64,000 bases of DNA from Mycolicibacterium tusciae (GTDB lineage Bacteria > Actinomycetota > Actinomycetes > Mycobacteriales > Mycobacteriaceae), in contig NZ_MVIM01000007.1 in the NCBI RefSeq assembly GCF_002086795.1, positions 1 to 64,000 of the forward strand. Reading direction: 5' to 3'. Both the position numbers and the translations under genes were made by a program. Under the pieces are notes generated by a model. The model ran no database searches. It was not told where the DNA came from and worked only from the letters and a program-made list of their open reading frames with translations. How positions within the stretch are numbered: the stretch's first letter is position 1; each line of letters opens with the position of its first letter. Below are positions 58,194-64,000 of the stretch, piece after piece.

Positions 58194-60524
58194 ATGGCAG
58201 ATTTCGGCCGCGAGCTGCTCGCTTGCGCGGTCGACGGTGCCGTTACCGGGGGGCACAACCCGTTGCGTCATGTCGCCGATCTGCCCCCGCGACAGGGACA
58301 CCAACAGAGCTGGCCCCAGTGGGCCGACCCAGATGTGGTGCGGGCGTTTGTTGATCGCGGTATAGAGGCGCCGTGGTCGCATCAGCTCACCGCTGCCGAC
58401 CTCGCGCACACCGGCCGCCACGTCGTGCTCAGCACGGGTACGGCCTCGGGCAAGTCGGTGGCCTACCAACTACCGATATTGACGGCGCTGAAGAGTGATT
58501 CGCGCTCCCGGGTTCTGTATCTGTCGCCCACCAAGGCACTCGGCCACGATCAGTTGCGCGCCGCGGTGGCACTCACCGAGGCGATACCCGCGCTGCGCGA
58601 TGTCGCCCCGAGCTCGTACGACGGCGACAGCCCAACCGATGTGCGACGGTTCGCGCGCGAACGGTCGCGGTGGATCTTCTCCAATCCCGACATGATCCAC
58701 CTTTCGCTGCTACGCAACCATGCCCGTTGGGCGGTCTTCCTGCGGAACCTGCGATACGTCGTCGTCGACGAATGTCATTACTACCGTGGCGTTTTCGGTT
58801 CCAACGTAGCCATGGTGCTACGGCGACTGCTGCGCTTGTGCGCGCGCGATTCGGCGACCGGGTCGGGGCCCACGGTGATCTTCGCCAGCGCCACCACCGC
58901 CTCCCCCGCCATCACCGCGTCGGAGCTGATCGGCGAGACGGTCGCAGAGGTCACCCAGGACGGTTCTCCGCAGGGCGCGCGCACCGTCGCGCTGTGGGAG
59001 CCGGCACTGCTCGACGACATCGTCGGTGAAAACGGTGCTCCGGTACGACGTTCGGCAGGTGCCGACGCGGCCCAGGTGATGGGCAATCTGATTGCCGAGG
59101 GTGCCCGCACACTGACGTTCGTGCGCTCGCGGCGCGGCGCGGAACTCACCGCACTCGGTGCACGCGCACGCCTGGAAGAACTCGCACCGGACCTCGCCGA
59201 CCGGGTGGCGTCATACCGCGCGGGCTATCTGGCCGAAGACCGTCGCGCGCTGGAACGCGCACTCGCCGATGGCGAATTGCGGGGGTTGGCGACCACCAAC
59301 GCCCTGGAACTCGGCGTCGACATCGCGGGCCTCGATGCCGTCGTGCTGGCCGGATTCCCCGGCACGGTGACGTCGTTCTGGCAGCAGGCCGGCCGCGCCG
59401 GTCGCCGGGGTCAAAGTGCCCTGATCGTGTTGATCGCCCGCGACGATCCACTCGACACGTACCTGGTTCATCATCCGGCGGCGCTGCTGGACAAGCCGAT
59501 CGAGCGGGTGGTCATCGACCCGTCCAACCCGTATGTACTTGGGCCGCAACTCCTCTGCGCCGCCACCGAACTGCCGCTGACCGAAGCGGAGGTGCGGATG
59601 TGGAACGCCGAGGCGGTCGCGGCCGCGCTCGTCGACGACGGCCTGCTGCGTAAGCGGCCCACCGGCTACTTCGCCACTCCCGGTGTCGATCCACACCCGG
59701 CGGTCGACATCCGCGGATCGTCGGGCGGTCAGATCGCGATATTGGAAGCCGGCACGGGTCGGATGCTGGGCAGTGCGGGGGCCGGCCAGGCGCCGGCGTC
59801 GGTCCATCCGGGGGCCGTCTACCTGCATCAGGGTGAGAGCTACGTCGTCGACTCGCTCGATTTCGAGGACGGTGTGGCCTTCGTCCACGCCGAGGATCCC
59901 GGCTACACCACGTTCGCGCGCGAACTGACCGACATCGCCGTCACCGGCGAGGGCGAGCGAAAGGCGTACGGGCCGGTCACAGTCGGGCTGGTCCCCGTGT
60001 CGGTGACGAACACCGTCATCGGGTACCTCCGTCGCCGGCTGACCGGTGAAGTCATCGACTTCGTCGAACTCGATATGCCGACGCGTATTCTGGAGACCAT
60101 GGCGGTGATGTGCACCATCACGCCTGAGACGTTGCAGCGCAACGGGATCGAGGCGCTGCGGGTGCCCGGCTCACTGCACGCGGCCGAACACGCGGCGATC
60201 GGATTGCTGCCGTTGGTCGCCAGCTGCGATCGCGGCGACATCGGCGGGGTGTCGACCGCGATCGGCCCGGTCGACGGATTGCCGACGATATTCGTCTACG
60301 ACGGCTACCCCGGCGGCGCGGGATTCGCCGACCGCGGGTTCGAGAAGATGGGCACCTGGTGGGCGGCGACTGCGGCGGCCATCGAGGCCTGCGAGTGCGC
60401 AACGGGGTGCCCGTCGTGCGTGCAGTCACCAAAATGCGGGAACGGAAACGATCCACTCGACAAACACGGGGCAATCACCGTGCTGCGGCTGGTCCTGGCC
60501 GAACTCGGGGGCGCGGGCCTGTGA
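58194..60524 (+). CDS. SF2 DNA helicase, SftH/Hrq1-like (DEAD/DEAH, DUF1998)
   Basis: A 776-residue 3'-5' DNA-dependent ATPase/helicase of the RecQ4-related SftH clade described in M. smegmatis. Motif I is STGTASGKS, motif II VVDECHYYRG, motif III FASATT, motif VI QQAGRAGRRGQ. The C-terminal domain has four cysteines in CATGCPSCVQSPKC, the metal-binding signature of DUF1998. Probably acts in DNA repair. ATG 58194 has an excellent ribosome site (CAGGAGGG, 6 bases). It corresponds to Rv3649 by position. Confidence 0.95.
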   Translation: MADFGRELLACAVDGAVTGGHNPLRHVADLPPRQGHQQSWPQWADPDVVRAFVDRGIEAPWSHQLTAADLAHTGRHVVLSTGTASGKSVAYQLPILTALKSDSRSRVLYLSPTKALGHDQLRAAVALTEAIPALRDVAPSSYDGDSPTDVRRFARERSRWIFSNPDMIHLSLLRNHARWAVFLRNLRYVVVDECHYYRGVFGSNVAMVLRRLLRLCARDSATGSGPTVIFASATTASPAITASELIGETVAEVTQDGSPQGARTVALWEPALLDDIVGENGAPVRRSAGADAAQVMGNLIAEGARTLTFVRSRRGAELTALGARARLEELAPDLADRVASYRAGYLAEDRRALERALADGELRGLATTNALELGVDIAGLDAVVLAGFPGTVTSFWQQAGRAGRRGQSALIVLIARDDPLDTYLVHHPAALLDKPIERVVIDPSNPYVLGPQLLCAATELPLTEAEVRMWNAEAVAAALVDDGLLRKRPTGYFATPGVDPHPAVDIRGSSGGQIAILEAGTGRMLGSAGAGQAPASVHPGAVYLHQGESYVVDSLDFEDGVAFVHAEDPGYTTFARELTDIAVTGEGERKAYGPVTVGLVPVSVTNTVIGYLRRRLTGEVIDFVELDMPTRILETMAVMCTITPETLQRNGIEALRVPGSLHAAEHAAIGLLPLVASCDRGDIGGVSTAIGPVDGLPTIFVYDGYPGGAGFADRGFEKMGTWWAATAAAIEACECATGCPSCVQSPKCGNGNDPLDKHGAITVLRLVLAELGGAGL

Positions 60525-60534
60525 TACCGCCACA

Positions 60535-60564
60535 GGGGCGACCGACCCCTCGAACAGTCGCCCC
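60535..60564 (+). terminator. Hairpin after the helicase gene (possible intrinsic terminator)
   Basis: GGGGCGAC (60535-60542) pairs with GTCGCCCC (60557-60564) around a 14-base loop, 10 bp after the helicase stop. No U-run follows, so it would be a tail-less mycobacterial-type terminator or simply an RNA-stabilising hairpin. Confidence 0.5.
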
Positions 60565-60819
60565 CGCGGTAACGCGGATGGAGCACCATACGCGTGGAAA
60601 CGCCTGGCAATTCATTTGCGGAGAACAGTCGGACAACGCGATCCGTTCCCTAGTCCGGGTAGACCGGGTGCAATCGCAAATTACCTTGTCGGAGCGGGTG
60701 TTGCAACTCTGTTTGGGGGAATTGGCGCCGCCGGATCCGACGAATTGCCCTGCATAACTGTCACGTTGCCACGGATTTCGTAGGTGACAGCTGGCTGCAG
60801 GGGATCGGGCGCTCGGCCC

Positions 60820-60825
60820 TAAACT
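60820..60825 (+). promoter_or_regulatory. Candidate -10 for a leaderless mRNA of the PAS/GAF-like gene
   Basis: TAAACT fits TANNNT and ends 6 bases before ATG 60832, so transcription is expected at the A of the start codon. No ribosome site precedes this ATG, which agrees with leaderless translation. Confidence 0.5.
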
Positions 60826-60831
60826 GCCCTA

Positions 60832-61815
60832 ATGAACCACGACTGGCTGCTCGTGGAAACTCTGGGCAGCGAACCCGCCGTGGTTGCCCAGGGTCGCCGG
60901 ACCAAGAACCTGGTCCCGGTCAGCGCGTTCCTGAGGCGCAATCCGAATTTGATGGCGATCCAGACCGCTATCGGTGAGACCGTCCGGGCGCGACAGGGCT
61001 TGAGCAGCATCACGCCCAAAAATGACCGCGTAATCCGCACCGAGGTCGTCCAGATGACCGACGGGCGGATCCACGGGGTGCACGTATGGATCGGCCCGCC
61101 CGACATGGAACCGCCCGCGCGCCCGGTCCCCGGCCCGCTGGTCTGGGACCTCACCAGCGGGACCGCGACCGACACCACGGAGTCTCTGCACAACAGCGGA
61201 TGGGCGCCGGATAGCCAGGTGCTGCACGGCAGGGCGTTCGCCGAAGACCTGCCCAAGCGTGACCTCAATCCGAGCGAGGCAAAGGTCCTCTCGATGACGA
61301 TCACGCGTGAACCGGGCCAGACGATCTGCAACTCCTGGGACGTCACGGACTATCGCGGCGAACCGATCACCATCGGCTTCGTCGCGCGTGTGCTCGCCGA
61401 GGAGGAGGACGACGGGAGCACCCGACTGATCCTGCGGGCGATGAACTGGCGCGGCGAACGCGACAGCGACGCGGATACACCCGACTACCTCGCACAGCGC
61501 ATCCTCAAGGGGCTGGCGCAGCCCGGCGCTCATCGTGCGCTCGTCGACCTGACGAACTGGACGCTGCTGAAGTGGCTCGACGATCCCGCGCCGTTCTTCA
61601 ACTGGCGGGCGAGCCTGGCCGGCGATCACCTCGTGCATCCCGACGATCGCGCCCAGATCGCAAGAATGACAGAGGAATTCGCCAACGGAAGTACGTCGGC
61701 CACGCTGCGGCTGGCCGCCAACGACGGCGGGTGGACGGCTGTGCACGTAACGATCAACCGTGTCGAGCTCGAGGACGACGTGTTCGCCGGACTGGCGACG
61801 CTACGTCAGGCCTGA
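60832..61815 (+). CDS. PAS/GAF-like sensory-fold protein (Rv3651-like)
   Basis: A 327-residue soluble protein starting MNHDWLLVETLGSEPAVV. Three successive alpha/beta segments look like PAS or GAF folds (about 1-110, 120-215, 225-327); the last contains WRASLAGDHLVHPDDRAQI, typical of a PAS domain. No output domain (kinase, HTH, cyclase) is present. The family is confined mostly to mycobacteria, and M. tuberculosis Rv3651 has the same size class. Role unknown; a stand-alone sensor or lipid-binding protein is possible. Its 3' end overlaps the convergent tadF-like gene by 15 bp. Confidence 0.88.
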   Translation: MNHDWLLVETLGSEPAVVAQGRRTKNLVPVSAFLRRNPNLMAIQTAIGETVRARQGLSSITPKNDRVIRTEVVQMTDGRIHGVHVWIGPPDMEPPARPVPGPLVWDLTSGTATDTTESLHNSGWAPDSQVLHGRAFAEDLPKRDLNPSEAKVLSMTITREPGQTICNSWDVTDYRGEPITIGFVARVLAEEEDDGSTRLILRAMNWRGERDSDADTPDYLAQRILKGLAQPGAHRALVDLTNWTLLKWLDDPAPFFNWRASLAGDHLVHPDDRAQIARMTEEFANGSTSATLRLAANDGGWTAVHVTINRVELEDDVFAGLATLRQA

Positions 61816-62130
61816 GTCGACCGGACCCGCCCGGGCGACCGCACGTGCGGTGCCTACGCCAAACCGGCCCAGCACGGCAGGCACTTCGACGGCGACCACG
61901 ACGTCGAGACCGCTCACCGTGCAGCCCGCGACCGACGAGCCCATCGCCTCGGCCACTGCGGCCGCATGTCCGCACGCCGTCTCGGCGCCGTGTACGAGTC
62001 CACCCGCGGCCGCCAGCGCAGCGAGATCGGCCGCTGCCTGCGCACGATGGCGCGCGACGACGGCCGACCCGAGACACACGCAGGCGACGGTGATCGCCAG
62101 GAGCACCGCCATCATCGCGACGGCGACCAA
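61801..62130 (-). CDS. TadF-like helicase/secretion-neighbourhood protein (Rv3654c-like)
   Basis: About 109 residues from TTG 62130. It has one N-terminal membrane helix (LVAVAMMAVLLAITVACVCLG) followed by ARHRAQAAADLAALAAA, the signature of the short TadE/TadF-like proteins next to actinobacterial tad loci, and a soluble C-terminal part with paired cysteines. Similarity begins upstream, at SAESGSVT (about 62154), where no ATG, GTG or TTG exists; CTG 62160 is the only near candidate. The true start is therefore uncertain; ATG 62115 is the first ATG. Probably a pseudopilin exposed outside the membrane. Confidence 0.75.
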   Translation of the reverse strand: MVAVAMMAVLLAITVACVCLGSAVVARHRAQAAADLAALAAAGGLVHGAETACGHAAAVAEAMGSSVAGCTVSGLDVVVAVEVPAVLGRFGVGTARAVARAGPVDSGLT

Positions 62131-62146
62131 CGTGACCGAGCCCGAC

Positions 62147-62464
62147 TCAGCGCTGACCAGGTTCCACCGCGGCGACGGCGCGGCCCGCGACGATGATCCC
62201 CGGCAGGAGAACCGATTTCGCCGAGACGGTCGCGACGACGTGGGCGCCGTCACGACGAAGGTGCACCGAAGCGCCCTCGGGCGCGATGGCTCGGGCGGCA
62301 TTCGAGCCGTCGTCACCACGCGCTGCCAGGCGTGCGGCCTCCCGGGCCGCGTCGACGCACCGGACGTGCATAGACACTGCGTTGAGGCCCGCTGCGCACA
62401 GCAGCAGCACCGCGACCAGGCCCGCAATGCCGAGCGCCGCTTCGACCGTGGCACCGCCGACCTC
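62147..62464 (-). CDS. TadE-like pseudopilin (Rv3655c-like)
   Basis: About 106 residues. It begins EVGGATVEAALGIAGLVAVLLLC, the TadE pattern of a Glu-containing prepilin-like helix, followed by VRCVDAAREAARLAARGD and a soluble domain ending VAAVEPGQR. The frame has no ATG, GTG or TTG between the preceding pilin gene's stop (62470) and this helix; GTG 62466 lies one base out of frame. The given 5' end marks where similarity starts, not a proven codon. The first in-frame GTG, 62410, would remove half the helix. The stop lies inside the next gene's N-terminal region, so the two overlap. Confidence 0.72.
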   Translation of the reverse strand, partial: EVGGATVEAALGIAGLVAVLLLCAAGLNAVSMHVRCVDAAREAARLAARGDDGSNAARAIAPEGASVHLRRDGAHVVATVSAKSVLLPGIIVAGRAVAAVEPGQR

Positions 62465-62469
62465 ACCGC

Positions 62470-62673
62470 CTAGACGTTGGTGTTCAGCGCGCGGTTGATG
62501 ATGTTGGTCAACGCGCTGACGATCGAGTCTCCCGTCACGACGGTGTACAGAATCGCGCCGAACGCCGCCGCCGCGATGGTGCCGATGGCGTACTCGACCG
62601 TGGACATGCCGCTTTCGTCCACGATCATCACGGTCATTCGCGCCTGCACCGAACGAGCCCATCTGCGTATCAA
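62470..62673 (-). CDS. Flp pilin-like protein (DUF4244, Rv3656c-like)
   Basis: A 67-residue prepilin. The leader ends at Gly22 and the mature part starts MSTVEYAIGT, with the Glu5-Tyr6 pair that marks Flp-type pilins, followed by a hydrophobic helix. TTG 62673 is the start: a strong ribosome site GGGAGGAAATC lies 6-7 bases upstream; ATG 62637 (MTVMIVDE) is a weaker choice. It is the probable pilus subunit of the tad system, whose assembly proteins TadB and TadC are encoded just upstream. Confidence 0.88.
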   Translation of the reverse strand: MIRRWARSVQARMTVMIVDESGMSTVEYAIGTIAAAAFGAILYTVVTGDSIVSALTNIINRALNTNV

Positions 62674-62701
62674 TTGATTTCCTCCCCATCACTCGAAACC
62701 C

Positions 62702-63277
62702 CTACAACACACCGGAACGCAACACATCCCCTGCCAGCCCCGCCACGACGGGCACGACGCCCAGACACAGGAACGCCGGCAGATAACACAGGCCCAGCGG
62801 CCCCGCGATAAGCACCGACGCCCGTTCGGCCGCTGCGCGGGCGGCGTCGGCGGCACCGTCACGCGACTGCGCGGCCAACGCGGCGACGCCCTGCGCCAAC
62901 GCGGCGCCCGAGGCGGCCGACCGACGGGCGAGACGCACGAACGCGTCGGTCTGACCGTCAGTGTCCGCAGGATCCGACCACGCCGTCGCCGGATCGGCCC
63001 CGAGCGCTAGCAGGTCTGCAGCGCGACTCAGGATTTGGCCGAGAGGCGGCGGCGCGGACGGCGCCGTCGCCGCCGCGGCTGCCGACACCGCCATTCCCGA
63101 CCGCAGACACGCGGCCAGCACTTCCAGAGCCGACGCCGTGGCCAGCGGATCGTCCGCGGGGGCCGTGGTGCGGCGCCCCGGCCTTTCTGCCCCCAGACCT
63201 CGCACCTGGATGCGAGTCCGCGAGCTCTCGCCGCTGAGCAGTATCGCGACGGCCAATAGCATTGCAGCGTAGGTCAT
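62702..63277 (-). CDS. TadC-like type II/IV secretion inner-membrane protein (Rv3657c-like)
   Basis: A 191-residue protein of the T2SS-F fold. It has an N-terminal membrane helix (MTYAAMLLAVAILLSG), a helical cytoplasmic domain (about 55-155: TASALEVLAACLRSGM, ARRSAASGAALAQGVAALA), and a C-terminal hydrophobic pair (GPLGLCYLPAFLCLGVVPVVAG). ATG 63277 overlaps the tadB stop by 4 bp. With TadB it forms the membrane platform of the Flp pilus machine. It is shorter than classical TadC, as in other mycobacteria. Confidence 0.88.
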   Translation of the reverse strand: MTYAAMLLAVAILLSGESSRTRIQVRGLGAERPGRRTTAPADDPLATASALEVLAACLRSGMAVSAAAAATAPSAPPPLGQILSRAADLLALGADPATAWSDPADTDGQTDAFVRLARRSAASGAALAQGVAALAAQSRDGAADAARAAAERASVLIAGPLGLCYLPAFLCLGVVPVVAGLAGDVLRSGVL

Positions 63278-64000
63278 TTCACCACTGCACCGGTGATCCG
63301 GTCGCACCACAGCAGACCGGCGCAGGCCAGCAGCACTCCCAGAATCAACAGCCATTCGCCGAATCCTCCCGCCAGGAGGAAGCGCAGCGGGTCGGCTCCG
63401 ATCAGCTGTCCCATTGCGATGCCGACGGCGGGCAGGCCCGCAAGCACGGCGGCGGTGGTGCGCGCGCCGGCCATACCGGCGTCGACACGGGAGGAGAACC
63501 GTTGCCGCTCAACCAGATCCCGCTGCGCGGTCTGCATGAGCGTGCCGATCGCCAGGCCGTGCGCCTGAGCCAGCTGCCAACACACCGCGAGCCGCTCCCA
63601 GTGCGCCGGCAGCGACGACCGCCGCGCCACGCTGAGAATGCCCGCGACGACATCGGCGCCCAAGCGTGCGCGCGCCGCGATCGTCCTCAGCGCTGACGCG
63701 ACCTCGCCCTCGGTGTCATCGGCGGCAATATCGAAGGCGGTGACGGGGTGGGCGCCGACCCGCAATTCGCCGATGAGGACGTCCAGCGCACCCCTGAGCG
63801 CGGCGGCTTCGGCGTCGCGGGTCCAGCGCCGCCGCCGGTTCCGCCGGCGCTTCTCGACGGTCGCGCCCACAATGGCTGCGGCGAGAACAGCTCCGGTCGA
63901 CGTGGCCGCACCCAGTGCGAGTGTCAACGCCACACCGCAGGGAACGAGAACCCACGTCGCGATTCTCGGTGTCGGCGAGCCGGCGGGGACGCGCGAACGG
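63274..64000 (-). CDS. TadB-like type II/IV secretion inner-membrane protein, 5' end outside the window
   Basis: At least 241 residues of a T2SS-F family protein; the frame is still open at the right edge, so the gene is truncated by the window. A GTG at 63933 could be read as a start, but the codons before it (SPTPRIATWVLVPCGVALTLALG) continue a plausible membrane segment, and the M. tuberculosis relative (Rv3658c) is about 266 residues. The cytoplasmic domain (about 60-165 from the GTG) has the F-domain pattern RWTRDAEAAALRGALDVL and AHWERLAVCWQLAQAHGLA, followed by two C-terminal helices. The TadA ATPase gene should lie beyond the edge. Confidence 0.85.
   Translation of the reverse strand, partial: RSRVPAGSPTPRIATWVLVPCGVALTLALGAATSTGAVLAAAIVGATVEKRRRNRRRRWTRDAEAAALRGALDVLIGELRVGAHPVTAFDIAADDTEGEVASALRTIAARARLGADVVAGILSVARRSSLPAHWERLAVCWQLAQAHGLAIGTLMQTAQRDLVERQRFSSRVDAGMAGARTTAAVLAGLPAVGIAMGQLIGADPLRFLLAGGFGEWLLILGVLLACAGLLWCDRITGAVVK

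Larger units (their letters stand above)
60525..60831. other. Intergenic region downstream of the helicase gene
   Basis: A 307-bp stretch without a convincing gene on either strand. It contains the hairpin at 60535-60564 just after the helicase stop, then a relatively AT-rich part (about 60600-60780), and a promoter-like TAAACT just before the next gene. In M. tuberculosis PE and PE_PGRS genes lie in this neighbourhood; none is seen here. Confidence 0.7.

Noticed and set aside
62465..62692. Upstream ATG (62692) as the start of the tadE-like gene
   Set aside because: It would bury the whole pilin gene in another frame and add about 76 residues rich in Arg and His with no TadE similarity.

Overview
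The window is a 64 kb chromosomal segment of high-GC DNA from a Mycobacterium-type actinobacterium, probably a fast-growing environmental species. The reasons are gene content and order. Lsr2, ClpC1, a CanB-type carbonic anhydrase, MhuD, SftH-type helicase, DUF3180/DUF6779 proteins and the actinobacterial tad cluster occur in the order I remember for M. tuberculosis Rv3587c to Rv3658c. The ESX-1-associated espACD genes and the PE/PPE genes found in that stretch of M. tuberculosis are absent. Other genes not found there have been inserted (cbtBA, a molybdopterin oxidoreductase, terC, an NRPS-like operon). Locus names are quoted from memory as relatives, not from a search.

Layout. 1-8.8 kb: start of a membrane protein, canB/mutY with overlapping divergent start codons, a hydrolase-cyclase fusion, a DJ-1/AraC regulator, heme-degrading mhuD with a beta-lactamase-fold lipoprotein, and a cobalt-transport operon (cbtB-cbtA-phosphatase) behind a cobalamin riboswitch. 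8.8-13.7 kb: clpC1, lsr2, lysS. 13.7-24.7 kb: a PLP aldolase-like gene, then a long leftward cluster ftsH-folE-folP-folB-folK-DUF3180-DUF6779-DUF2520-panC-panD-coaX with mostly overlapping or nearly abutting genes; it covers folate and pantothenate/CoA synthesis. 24.7-33.9 kb: epoxide hydrolase, LpqG-like lipoprotein, Mo oxidoreductase, hpt-tilS-metalloprotease-PBP4, ppa, and a UraD-like protein.

33.9-37.2 kb is accessory: two small exported proteins, a serine hydrolase broken by one in-frame amber codon, and a TerC/Alx metal transporter preceded by a yybP-ykoY (Mn2+) riboswitch whose P1 strand can pair with the terC Shine-Dalgarno. 37.3-43.8 kb holds a three-gene operon with 4-bp overlaps: a 1308-residue Pls/PosA-like adenylation-carrier-membrane-beta-helix synthetase, an M1 metallopeptidase and a flippase-like membrane protein. 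It is the best candidate here for an undescribed biosynthesis/export system. 43.8-49.8 kb: TetR-amidohydrolase pair with a perfect palindrome upstream, galE with a GT-C-like membrane protein, and an SDR. 50.1-61.8 kb: hydrolase, tRNA-Thr(CGU), DNA polymerase III delta', membrane adenylyl cyclase, topA, cspA, SftH-like helicase, PAS/GAF-like protein. 61.8-64 kb: the distal part of a tad (Flp pilus-like) operon, running off the right edge. No CRISPR array, insertion sequence, prophage or rRNA gene was seen.
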